A model generated the notes under the pieces. That model worked only from the letters and a program-made list of their open reading frames with translations. It was not told the DNA's origin and searched no databases. Shown piece after piece: positions 1 through 7,647 of a stretch of 64,000 nt of DNA. Position 1 is the stretch's first letter. Each line of letters begins with the position of its first letter. A program made the translations under genes and the position numbers. The stretch is from assembly GCF_036038375.1 (NCBI RefSeq), contig NZ_CP107935.1, positions 1,240,001 through 1,304,000 of the forward strand, in the 5' to 3' direction. This DNA comes from Streptomyces sp. NBC_00414. Lineage in GTDB: Bacteria; Actinomycetota; Actinomycetes; Streptomycetales; Streptomycetaceae.

Positions 1-1
1 C

Positions 2-940
2 GGCGACGTGGTGGGCCACGGCCTGCACGCGGCGGCCACCATGGGACGGCTGCGTACCGCGGTCCACAACTTCTCCTCGCTGGACCTGCCGCCGGACGAA
101 CTGCTGGGGCTCCTGGACGAACTGGTCGGCCGTATCGACCAGGACGAGGCGACGGAGGACGGCAGCGCCGCGATCACCGGCGCCACCTGCCTGTACGCCG
201 TCTACGACCCGACCACCCGGCAGTGCACCGTGGCCAGGGCCGGCCATCCGCCACCCGTGGTGATCCGCCCGGACGGCCAGGTCGACTTCCCCGAGGTGCC
301 CGCCGGGCCGCCGCTCGGTCTGGGCGGTCTCCCCTTCGAGACGGCCGAGCTCAAGCTGGAGGAGGGCAGCAGGCTGGTCCTCTACACGGACGGGCTCGTC
401 GAGGACCGGGAAAGGGACATCGACGTCGGCCTCGAACTCCTGCGGACCGCTCTCACCGGGGCCGACCGGTCCCCGGAGGACACCTGCCAGGCCGTCCTGG
501 AGGCCCTGCTCCCGCCCCGCCCGAGCGACGACATCGCCCTGATCGTCGCGGGCACCCGCGCGCTCGGCGCCGACCGTATCGCCGAGTGGCGGGTGCCGTC
601 CGACCCCGCGGCCGTCGGCGAGGTGCGCGCCTCGGTGACCCGGCAGCTGACGGAGTGGGGCCTGGACGAGATGGCGTTCACGACGGAGCTGATCCTCAGT
701 GAGCTGGTCACCAACGCGATCCGGTACGGCAACGGCCCCATCGAGGTCCGTATGCTCCTCGACCGCAGTCTGATCTGCGAGGTCTTCGACGGCAGCAACA
801 CCTCACCGCATCTGCGGTACGCGGCCACGACGGACGAGGGCGGACGTGGTCTGTTCCTCGTCGCCCAGCTCACCGACCGCTGGGGCACCCGCTACACACC
901 CGCGGGCAAGGTCATCTGGACCGAACAGCCGCTCTCCTGA
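2..940 (+). CDS. SpoIIE-type PP2C phosphatase with C-terminal RsbW-like ATPase (5' partial)
   Basis: The reading frame is already open at the first base, so the N-terminus (often PAS/GAF sensor domains in this family) lies outside the window. The visible 312 codons start in the PP2C core: the metal-binding GDVVGHG motif comes first, then YTDGLVEDR and SDDIALIVAG. From about visible residue 190 a GHKL ATPase follows, with N box SELVTNAIRYG, an EVFDGS segment and glycine-rich EGGRGL. Proteins of this architecture dephosphorylate STAS anti-anti-sigma factors and/or phosphorylate them through the kinase part, so they set partner switching for alternative sigma factors. It is probably a cytosolic stress or developmental signalling protein. 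The family call is firm; the partner is unknown, although a STAS protein lies 2.5 kb downstream. Confidence 0.9.
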   Translation, partial: GDVVGHGLHAAATMGRLRTAVHNFSSLDLPPDELLGLLDELVGRIDQDEATEDGSAAITGATCLYAVYDPTTRQCTVARAGHPPPVVIRPDGQVDFPEVPAGPPLGLGGLPFETAELKLEEGSRLVLYTDGLVEDRERDIDVGLELLRTALTGADRSPEDTCQAVLEALLPPRPSDDIALIVAGTRALGADRIAEWRVPSDPAAVGEVRASVTRQLTEWGLDEMAFTTELILSELVTNAIRYGNGPIEVRMLLDRSLICEVFDGSNTSPHLRYAATTDEGGRGLFLVAQLTDRWGTRYTPAGKVIWTEQPLS

Positions 941-1018
941 GCCGAGTTCCCCCGGGGCCGAACGGGTGCTGGTGCCCGCCGTTCCCCGTCAGGCCTGCGC
1001 TCGCCGTTCCCTGTCCGG

Positions 1019-2557
1019 CTAGTGCTCGCCGTTCCCCTGGAGACGCTCCAGGTCGCCGGGGCGTACCTGGATGACGAGCAGTGCCACCAGGGCCGCCGCG
1101 ACGGCGAAGATCGCTGCGACGACGAAGGCGCTCGAAATGCCCGACGTCAGCACCTGGTCGCTCCACGGAGACGGGAGTTCGCCGGTCCTGCGGAACTGGA
1201 GGCGCTGGGCGGGGGTCGCCTCCGCCATGAACTCGCGGACCTGGTCGGTGGCCTCGTTGCGACTGGCCGTGCCGAAGACGGTGACCAGTACGGACAGTCC
1301 GAGCGAACCGCCCACCTGCTGGGTGGCGTTGAGGATTCCGGAGGCCGCTCCCGCTTCCTGGGGCGCCACGCCCGACACCGCCATCAGCGTCAGCGACACG
1401 AAGTTCAGCCCCATGCCGAAGCCGAAGACCAGCATCGGTCCGAGGATGCTGCCCGCGTACGTGCTGTCGACCTCGGTCAGGGTCAGCCAGGCGAGTCCGA
1501 CGGCCGACAGGATCGCGCCCACCGTCATGAACGGCTTGGGACCCCATCTGGGCAGCAGTTGCGAGGCGATTCCGGCGCCCAACGCGATGATGGCGCTGAT
1601 CGGCAGGAAGGCGAGGCCGGCCCGCAGCGGGCTGAAGCCGAGGACGTTCTGCACGAAGAGCGTCAGGAAGAAGAACATGCCGAACATCGCCGCGGCCAGG
1701 CTCAGCATGATCGCGTAGACGCCGGCGCGGTTGCGGTCGCGGAACATCCACAGCGGGGTGATGGGCTGCTTCGACCGGCTCTCGACGAAGATGAACGCGG
1801 CGAGGAACACGACAGCCGCGATGAAGGCCCCGACGGTCAGCCCGTCGCTCCAGCCCTCCTCGGAGGCGCGGATGAACCCGTAGACGAGCAGCACCATGCC
1901 GATGGTGGAGGTGAGCGCGCCGAGGATGTCGAAGTGGCCCGGCATCCGTTCGGACTCCCGGATGTAGCGGGGCGTCGCGAGCGCGATCAGCAGGCCGATG
2001 GGGATGTTGACGTACAGGACCCAGCGCCAGTCGAGCCACTCCACGAGCAGACCACCCGCGAGCAGGCCGATCGCGCTGCCGCCGGCCGAGACCGCGGCGA
2101 ACACTCCGAAGGCCCTGTTCCGCTCGGGGCCTTCGCGGAACGTCGTGGTGATCAGCGACAGGGCGGTCGGCGAGGCGATGGCACCGCCGACGCCCTGGAG
2201 GCAGCGCGCCGCGAGCAACTGCCAGGACTCCTGGGAGAGTCCGCCCAGCAGAGAGGCCAGCACGAAGAGCAGTACGCCGAAGACGAAGACTCTGCGGCGG
2301 CCGAGGATGTCGCCCAGCCGCCCGCCCAGCAGGAGCAGACCGCCGAACGTCAGTGTGTAGGCGTTGATCACCCACGACAGGTTCTCGGTCGAGAAGCCGA
2401 GGGAACTCTGGATGTGCGGGAGGGCGATGTTCACGATGGTGATGTCGAGGACCACCATCAACTGGCACGAGGCGATGACGAGGAGTGCGATTCCGCTGCC
2501 GTGGCCCCGCTCCGGGGACTTGGCAGTGTCGGAAGGTGTCGCGTGTGAACCCGTCAT
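1019..2557 (-). CDS. MFS drug efflux transporter, DHA2 (EmrB/QacA) family, 14 TM
   Basis: A 512-residue polytopic membrane protein of the usual size for 14-helix DHA2 drug:H+ antiporters. A short polar N-tail is followed by the first helix with the motif LDITIVNIALPHI, typical of EmrB/QacA proteins. Loop 2-3 carries motif A (GGRLGDILGRRRVF). Alternating hydrophobic segments continue to about residue 490, with a longer cytosolic loop before the last helix. It probably exports hydrophobic toxic compounds or a secondary metabolite. It stands alone on the minus strand; about 340 bp upstream is a MerR-type inverted repeat but no MerR gene is visible. The substrate cannot be inferred. Confidence 0.93.
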   Translation of the reverse strand: MTGSHATPSDTAKSPERGHGSGIALLVIASCQLMVVLDITIVNIALPHIQSSLGFSTENLSWVINAYTLTFGGLLLLGGRLGDILGRRRVFVFGVLLFVLASLLGGLSQESWQLLAARCLQGVGGAIASPTALSLITTTFREGPERNRAFGVFAAVSAGGSAIGLLAGGLLVEWLDWRWVLYVNIPIGLLIALATPRYIRESERMPGHFDILGALTSTIGMVLLVYGFIRASEEGWSDGLTVGAFIAAVVFLAAFIFVESRSKQPITPLWMFRDRNRAGVYAIMLSLAAAMFGMFFFLTLFVQNVLGFSPLRAGLAFLPISAIIALGAGIASQLLPRWGPKPFMTVGAILSAVGLAWLTLTEVDSTYAGSILGPMLVFGFGMGLNFVSLTLMAVSGVAPQEAGAASGILNATQQVGGSLGLSVLVTVFGTASRNEATDQVREFMAEATPAQRLQFRRTGELPSPWSDQVLTSGISSAFVVAAIFAVAAALVALLVIQVRPGDLERLQGNGEH

Positions 2558-3019
2558 GGCTTTGGCCTGTGTCCTGGCGAGGTCTGGGGTCAGACGCTCG
2601 CTACACCGACGTTAGCTCCGGGTTCCCACCCCCACCAGTCGATCATCCCGCCCTCGGACGGCCCCGGGACGGCCGCCGTTGTTCGGTCCTTGCCGTCGGT
2701 CAGTCCTCGCCCCTGACGATGTTCCCCTCCGGTTCCGCCGAAGTGCGGCGGGAATCCCTGTCGGCCGTCGCCGAGAGGTGGATGCGCACGCCGCCCACCC
2801 GGCGCCGACGGGCCTGCGCCCAGCCGGTCTCGGGGCGACGAACGATGTCCTGCGTGCTGCCGTACGCGCTCACGACTCCTCACATTCCTTCTGCGCCCTG
2901 CCCCTTGGAGCAGGGTCCGCGTCATGTTGCCGCTGTTTGTCGCTGACGGGTGCCGGGTCCCCCGCGGCGGCACCCGGAAACCCTGCCGCGGCCCGTCCCC
3001 CGTACGGGTGGAACCGACG
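2558..3019. other. 462-bp gap without a convincing gene
   Basis: Open frames on both strands here lack homology-like motifs, codon-position bias and ribosome-binding sites, so I call no gene. The only structured element I see is the CCCTGC/GCAGGG inverted repeat at 2896-2915. The gap holds the promoter region of the MFS gene. Confidence 0.5.
2896..2915. promoter_or_regulatory. Inverted repeat resembling a MerR-type operator
   Basis: CCCTGC and GCAGGG arms are separated by an 8-nt spacer that reads CCCTTGGA. The layout resembles the spacer-palindrome operators of MerR regulators, but no recognisable -35/-10 pair was found around it and the MFS start is 340 bp away. Weak call. Confidence 0.25.
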
Positions 3020-3391
3020 TCACTCGTCGGCGGAGGTGTCCTGCTCGTGGACGGAGGCCGGCTGCAGCGTCTGAGGTCTCACGTCGCGCTCCGTGTCGTG
3101 CTGGTCCAGCAGCGACAGCAGACCCGCGACGGTCAGACCGGCGTCGGCCGGGTGACGCAGGATCGTCCCCGGCTCGATCCGGTACTCGTTGGTGCGCCCC
3201 TGCCTGGTGTGAGTGAGATAACCACCCTGTTCCAGGTCGGAAATGATCTTCTGCACGGCACGCTCGGTCAGCCGGCAGCGCGCTGCGATGTCCCGGATGC
3301 GGGTGTTCTGGTCCTCGGCGATCGCGGCCAGCACCCGCGCGTGGTTGGTGAGGAACGTCCAGCCGGAATGTGTCTCAGGTACTTCACCCAT
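3020..3391 (-). CDS. Small winged-helix transcriptional regulator
   Basis: A 123-residue protein that is essentially one winged helix-turn-helix. The recognition region contains IRDIAARCRLTERAVQKII, then a wing with GGYLTHTRQGRTNEYRI. The MarR/ArsR-like fold is frequent among small Streptomyces regulators beginning GWTFLTNHARVL. The polar C-tail (from about residue 100) is probably disordered. I place the start at the ATG giving MGEVPETHSG because the family begins there; ATGs at 3403 and 3415 are in frame and possible. It is divergent from the STAS-ANTAR gene across about 100 bp of unusually AT-rich DNA, so it may regulate itself and that neighbour. Target and ligand are unknown. Confidence 0.8.
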   Translation of the reverse strand: MGEVPETHSGWTFLTNHARVLAAIAEDQNTRIRDIAARCRLTERAVQKIISDLEQGGYLTHTRQGRTNEYRIEPGTILRHPADAGLTVAGLLSLLDQHDTERDVRPQTLQPASVHEQDTSADE

Positions 3392-3493
3392 GCCGCCCAG
3401 CATACGACCTGTCATTCACGCAAACCAAAGGGTGAAATATTTTTCATGTATCTATTGACGTGTGAAAGATCGGGGCGGAACCTGGAGGAGACA
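3392..3493. promoter_or_regulatory. AT-rich divergent promoter region
   Basis: This interval, especially 3416-3470, is much richer in A/T than the surroundings and includes AAATATTTTTCAT and a TTGACG hexamer at 3455-3460. No matching -10 was found at 16-19 bp. It separates the winged-helix regulator from the STAS-ANTAR gene and probably holds promoters for both. Confidence 0.4.
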
Positions 3494-4432
3494 GTGACGG
3501 TGGATGTCCGGGGAGCGGCTGCCATGTCGGAACCCATGCTTTCTGCGCAGGTAGGGGACTCGCGCGGGGCCCACCGCGGAGGGCCGCCCGGTCCCACGCG
3601 AGGGCACAGCCCGACATCCCTGAAGATCGGGACACACCGCACCGGTGGGCGGATGACCGTCGTGGCGGCCGGCGAGATCGACATGGACACCTGCCAGGGG
3701 CTGCGGCACGCCCTGCGCGAGGCGCTCGCCGCCTCGGTGCGCGGTGTGGATCTCGACCTGGGCGGAGTCGACTTCTGCGACTGCTCCGGGCTCAACGTCC
3801 TGCTGCGCGTCCGTCGGCGCGCGCTGACGGACGGCAAGACGCTCGTCATACGGTCCGCGGGCCCCGCCGTCGAGCGGCTGCTCGCGCTCTCGGACACCTC
3901 GTCACTGTTCACGCCCGAGAGCGTTGCCGACCATGGCATCGCTCCCCGGAATCGAAACCCGCGCCCCGGCGCGGAACACGGCACCACGGAACCCAGCACC
4001 ACGGAGGAGAAAGCGTTGTCCGGTGACGCCACCGACGCCGTCGGCACCGTCGACGCCGAGCGGGAACTGCGCGTCGAAGTGGTCCAGTTGAAGCGCGCCA
4101 TGCAGACGCGGCCGGTCATCGATCTGGCCCGCGGTGTCCTGATGGCATCGTTCGGGCTGAGCCCCGAGGACGCGTGGAGCGTGTTGGTCACGGTCTCTCA
4201 GAACGCCAACATCAAGCTGCATCACCTCGCCGAGGGCACGGTGACCGCCGTCACGGGCGACCCGCTGCCCGAGGCCCTGCGGCAGCAACTGTCCGCGGCG
4301 GTGGCCGAGATCGCCGCACGCCGTACCGAACCGGCCACGGAGGAGACACCCCAGGAACCGCGGGACACGCCCCAGGAACCGCAGGACATGCGCCGGGAAC
4401 CGCGGAACGCGACCCGGGAATCGGAGCCGTGA
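3494..4432 (+). CDS. STAS (anti-anti-sigma) - ANTAR fusion protein
   Basis: About 312 residues. Residues 42-145 form a STAS domain: AGEIDMDTC strand, then FCDCSGLNVLL, where the serine of DCSG is the usual phospho-acceptor. Residues 190-250 form an ANTAR RNA-binding domain (VIDLARGVLMASFGLSPEDAW). The C-tail has 7-residue repeats (TPQEPRD, TPQEPQD, MRREPRN). STAS domains bind anti-sigma kinases; ANTAR domains bind dual-hairpin RNA and antiterminate transcription, so the fusion may link partner switching to RNA-level control. I chose GTG 3494 after GGAGGAG; GTG 3500 and ATG 3524 are in-frame alternatives. It lies divergent from the winged-helix regulator. Domain calls are strong, biological role inferred. 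Confidence 0.85.
   Translation: MTVDVRGAAAMSEPMLSAQVGDSRGAHRGGPPGPTRGHSPTSLKIGTHRTGGRMTVVAAGEIDMDTCQGLRHALREALAASVRGVDLDLGGVDFCDCSGLNVLLRVRRRALTDGKTLVIRSAGPAVERLLALSDTSSLFTPESVADHGIAPRNRNPRPGAEHGTTEPSTTEEKALSGDATDAVGTVDAERELRVEVVQLKRAMQTRPVIDLARGVLMASFGLSPEDAWSVLVTVSQNANIKLHHLAEGTVTAVTGDPLPEALRQQLSAAVAEIAARRTEPATEETPQEPRDTPQEPQDMRREPRNATRESEP
4346..4423 (+). repeat. 21-bp coding repeats at the 3' end of the STAS-ANTAR gene
   Basis: About 3.5 tandem units encode seven-residue blocks of the type TPQEPRD. Pro/Glu/Arg-rich and probably disordered; candidate length-variable tail. Confidence 0.6.
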
Positions 4433-4480
4433 ACTCCGGGGACGCCCCGGGATGCTCCCTCTGGAAACCCTGGCCGCCCT

Positions 4481-4539
4481 GGGCATCCCTGGCCCTTGGA
4501 CATCCGTGCTCCTCGGACATCCCTGGCCTCTGGACATCC
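4481..4539. repeat. 17-bp period GG(A/G)CATCC repeats
   Basis: GGGCATCC at 4481 and GGACATCC at 4498, 4515 and 4532 follow one another exactly 17 bp apart in the gap between convergent genes. No hairpin terminator is obvious. Function unknown; could be replication slippage. Confidence 0.6.
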
Positions 4540-4581
4540 CTCGGCAAGGAGGAGCCGCGGACTCGTCGCCACCGGACAACC

Positions 4582-5337
4582 TCACAGCGCCGCCAGCACC
4601 TCGGCCCGGTAGTCGGTGTAGACGGCCCGCAGGGCCGGTGCCGGCCAGTGCGCCGGGAGGAGTTCGCCGGGCAGGACCGGATCGGTGACCAGGTGCCGTA
4701 CGACGGCCGCGAAGGCGGCGAAGCGGTCGGCCGGGTGTGCGGTGCGGGCCACGTGCGCCAGCAGGGAGTCGGCGGTGTCGGCCCAGCCTTGGAGCGGCCA
4801 GAGGCTCCCGGCCAGGGCGCGCGGGTCCTGTTCAGGTTGCGCGGTGAACCGCTCGGTGAGGTCCGTCAGAGCGCCGGGCCACGGGCGTCGCAGGTTGGCC
4901 GGCCTGAGCCACACCCCCTCGCGCAGTTCCGCGAGGCGCAGGCCCGACAACGCGGTACGCAGTTCGGCTCGTTCGGCGGGGCCACGGCCGGTCGCGGTGA
5001 CCACGACGGTCTCCCATGATCCGTCCCAGGCCCGGGTACTGGGGTGCACGGCCTCGTCCTGGCGGCGCTGCCGTTCCAGGAGCCGTTCGCTGAGCCGGTA
5101 GACGCCGTCGGCGCGCCGCAGATCGCCCGCCGTCACCATCCGGCTGAGGGCGGCCCGCAGGGTCGAGCCCGCGATGCCGAAGGGCGCCACGCCGTGGATC
5201 AGGTCCCGCACCGGAAGCTCGGGAGGGTGCACGGCCAGGAGGACGCTGAGGACGACCGATCGTGCGGACAGCGGGCGCAGTTCGGGGGCGGCCGACGGCC
5301 GGGGCCCGTTCATCCGCATGGACGTCATGGAGGTCAT
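4582..5337 (-). CDS. PaaX-family transcriptional regulator
   Basis: About 251 residues, normal for PaaX-like repressors. The N-terminal third is a winged helix (ARSVVLSVLLAVHPPELPV through STLRAALSRMVTAGDL), followed by YRLSERLLERQRRQ and the WDGSWETVVV segment that is characteristic of the PaaX central domain; the rest is the C-terminal dimer/ligand domain. The first E. coli member represses phenylacetate catabolism on sensing an aryl-CoA, and actinobacterial paralogues often control acyl-CoA enzymes. It is divergent from an AidB-like acyl-CoA dehydrogenase, its most likely target. The start at MTSMTSMRMNG is one of three close ATGs. Confidence 0.87.
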   Translation of the reverse strand: MTSMTSMRMNGPRPSAAPELRPLSARSVVLSVLLAVHPPELPVRDLIHGVAPFGIAGSTLRAALSRMVTAGDLRRADGVYRLSERLLERQRRQDEAVHPSTRAWDGSWETVVVTATGRGPAERAELRTALSGLRLAELREGVWLRPANLRRPWPGALTDLTERFTAQPEQDPRALAGSLWPLQGWADTADSLLAHVARTAHPADRFAAFAAVVRHLVTDPVLPGELLPAHWPAPALRAVYTDYRAEVLAAL

Positions 5338-5449
5338 TGTGCCCGGTCCGTGATCCGGAGCGCAGTGTGCCGGTGCCGGGCCCGCAGGGCCGCGCCCCCC
5401 TCGCACGCAGGCGGCGCACCGGCCGAAAAGCTAGCCTGTTACGTCATTG

Positions 5450-5461
5450 CTGCGACCGCAG
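5450..5461. promoter_or_regulatory. Short inverted repeat, candidate PaaX-regulator operator
   Basis: CTGCG-AC-CGCAG lies between the divergent regulator and acyl-CoA dehydrogenase starts, 21 bp before the latter. Position suits an operator; the arms are only 5 bp, so chance is possible. Confidence 0.3.
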
Positions 5462-5482
5462 AAATAGTGCAACACTGCCGAC

Positions 5483-7162
5483 ATGGTCCCGATACTCGCG
5501 CCGGAACAGTCCGCCACGCACGACGTCACCAACCAGGCCCCCTTGCTGGCTCCGTACGACGCCGCCGACGACACGGCCCTGCTGGAGGGGCTCCGCCGCG
5601 AGGGCGCGGGCTGGGCCGAGGGGGATCTCCGCAGGCTGGGCCGCGTGGCGGGTGCCGAGGAGGCCCAGGAGTGGGGCGAGCAGGCCAACCGGCACGAGCC
5701 GGAGCTGCGTACGCACGACCGCTTCGGCAATCGGGTCGACGAGGTCGAGTTCCATCCGAGCTGGCACCGGCTGATGGGCACCGCGGTCGCCGAGGGCCTG
5801 GCCGCCGCGCCCTGGGCCGACGACCGGCCCGGCGCCCATGTGGTCCGCACGGCAGGCGGACTGGTCTGGGGCCACACGGAGGCCGGCCACGGCTGCCCCA
5901 CCTCGATGACCTACGCGGCCGTACCCGCCCTGAGGAAGCAGCCCGAGCTGGCCGCGGTGTACGAACCCCTGCTGGTCAGCCGCGTCTACGACCCGGAACT
6001 GCGCGTCCCGGGCGAGAAGGGCGGGCTGCTGGCAGGCATGGGCATGACCGAGAAGCAGGGCGGCTCGGACGTCCGTACCAACACGACGGCCGCCTCGCCG
6101 ACCACGGAGCCGGGCGTGTACACACTGCGCGGCCACAAGTGGTTCACGTCCGCCCCGATGTGCGACGTGTTCCTGGTCCTCGCCCGGGCGCCCGGCGGTC
6201 TGTCCTGCTTCCTCGTGCCGCGGATCCTGCCCGACGGCAGCCGCAACACGTTCCGCATCCAGCGGCTCAAGGACAAGCTGGGCAACCGCTCCAACGCGTC
6301 CTCGGAACCGGAGTTCGACAACACGGTCGCCTGGCTCGTCGGTCCCGAGGGACAGGGCGTCAAGACGATCATCGAGATGGTCAACTGCACCCGCCTCGAC
6401 TGCGTGATGATGAGCGCGACGCTGATGCGCAAGACCCTCGTCGAGGCAGGCCATCACACGAAGCACCGGAGTGCCTTCGGCGCGCCGCTGATCGACCAGC
6501 CTCTCATGCGCAACGTACTGGCCGACCTCGCGCTGGAGTCGGAGGCCGCCACGACGCTCACCCTGCGGCTCGCGGGCGCGGCCGACCGCGCGATCCGCGG
6601 TGACGCCCAGGAGGCGGCCTTCCGCCGGATCGCCACCGCCGTCGGCAAGTACTGGGTCACCAAGCGGGGCCCTGCCTTCACCGCCGAGGCCCTGGAATGC
6701 CTCGGCGGAAACGGCTACGTGGAGGAGTCGGGCATGCCCCGCCACTACCGCGAGGCCCCCCTGCTCTCCATCTGGGAGGGATCGGGGAACGTCAACGCCC
6801 TCGATGTGCTGCGCGCTCTCGGCCGGTCGCCGGAGACCGCCGACGCCCTGTTCGCCGAGCTCGCCCTGGCAGACGGCGCCGACGCCCGGCTGGACGCCGC
6901 CGTCATCCGGCTCAAGGACCAGCTCCACGACCTGCGTGATCGGGGAGGCCTCGAAGCGGGCGCCCGCCGGCTGGTGGAACTGACGGCACTGACACTGCAG
7001 GGCTCCCTCCTGGTCCGGCACGCACCGGAGGCGGTCGCCGACGCCTTCTGCGCGACCCGGCTCGGCGGCGACTGGGGGCACTCCTTCGGCACACTCCCCG
7101 CCTCCGCCGACCTGACCGAGATCCTGAACCGCGCACTGCCGGACACGGCGGCACAGGGTTAG
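5483..7162 (+). CDS. AidB-like acyl-CoA dehydrogenase family protein
   Basis: 559 residues, close to E. coli AidB (about 540). Hallmarks of the AidB branch are present: GMGMTEKQGGSDVRTN at about 185-200 (flavin/substrate loop), RLDCVMMSATLMRK, HHTKHRSAFG, then ECLGGNGYVEES and IWEGSGNVNALDVLRAL near 410-445. AidB is a FAD protein made in the adaptive response to alkylation and binds DNA; its catalytic substrate is unclear, with isovaleryl-CoA dehydrogenase activity reported as weak. In actinobacteria such genes often sit beside a PaaX regulator, as here, suggesting control by an acyl-CoA-type ligand. A role in alkylation defence is inference. Confidence 0.9.
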   Translation: MVPILAPEQSATHDVTNQAPLLAPYDAADDTALLEGLRREGAGWAEGDLRRLGRVAGAEEAQEWGEQANRHEPELRTHDRFGNRVDEVEFHPSWHRLMGTAVAEGLAAAPWADDRPGAHVVRTAGGLVWGHTEAGHGCPTSMTYAAVPALRKQPELAAVYEPLLVSRVYDPELRVPGEKGGLLAGMGMTEKQGGSDVRTNTTAASPTTEPGVYTLRGHKWFTSAPMCDVFLVLARAPGGLSCFLVPRILPDGSRNTFRIQRLKDKLGNRSNASSEPEFDNTVAWLVGPEGQGVKTIIEMVNCTRLDCVMMSATLMRKTLVEAGHHTKHRSAFGAPLIDQPLMRNVLADLALESEAATTLTLRLAGAADRAIRGDAQEAAFRRIATAVGKYWVTKRGPAFTAEALECLGGNGYVEESGMPRHYREAPLLSIWEGSGNVNALDVLRALGRSPETADALFAELALADGADARLDAAVIRLKDQLHDLRDRGGLEAGARRLVELTALTLQGSLLVRHAPEAVADAFCATRLGGDWGHSFGTLPASADLTEILNRALPDTAAQG

Positions 7163-7276
7163 GTGCGGGCGCGCCGCGCCGGATGGGATCTTGCTGAACG
7201 CCTCCGTCGGCAGGCGCGTATGACTTCCCGGGACCGCTCCCACAGCATGTGCGCGCCGGGAAGAGACGAGGGATCA

Positions 7277-7486
7277 ATGACCGAACAGCGTTACCACGTC
7301 GTGGGTATGACCTGTGGCCGCTGTGCCGACAAGGTCGGGTCCAAGGTCGGCGGAGTCCCCGGCGTGGACAGCGTGCGCATCGACATCGAGACCGGAGCGG
7401 TGACCGTGACGGGCGAGGCGTTCGACGGGTCGAAGATCTGCGCCGCCATCGCGGAAGCCGGTTTCGAGGTCGCCGCCGTCCTCTGA
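7277..7486 (+). CDS. Heavy-metal-associated (HMA) domain protein, CopZ-like
   Basis: A 69-residue single HMA domain (beta-alpha-beta-beta-alpha-beta). The metal site is GMTCGRC near residues 10-16, with the CxxC pair intact, and the fold closes with AAIAEAGFEVAAVL. Such proteins bind Cu(I) and pass it to a P1B ATPase or regulator in the cytosol. No copper ATPase or CsoR is next to it, so the partner is elsewhere. The start ATG follows GACGAGGGATCA. Copper is likely but other soft metals are possible. Confidence 0.88.
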   Translation: MTEQRYHVVGMTCGRCADKVGSKVGGVPGVDSVRIDIETGAVTVTGEAFDGSKICAAIAEAGFEVAAVL

Positions 7487-7647
7487 CACCTGCCTGCGGC
7501 CACCTGCCTGGGCGCATCCGAGGTGCGGTCTGTCCAGCGGAAAAGATGCCTTTCATCCTAAAGAAGGGCACGTACGGACCGACCGGACGGGCAGGGTTCC
7601 TCGTCCACTAGCTTCCTTCTCCTGCACCCCAGGGACAGAGGAGCGAC

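Noticed and set aside
912..2468. Long minus-strand frame overlapping the MFS gene
   Set aside because: Shadow frame, Arg/Pro/His-rich, without hydrophobic helices; the alternate frame is a clear EmrB transporter.
2590..2973. 127-codon minus-strand open frame
   Set aside because: No domain-like motif, no ribosome-binding site and poor amino-acid composition; typical GC-rich chance frame.
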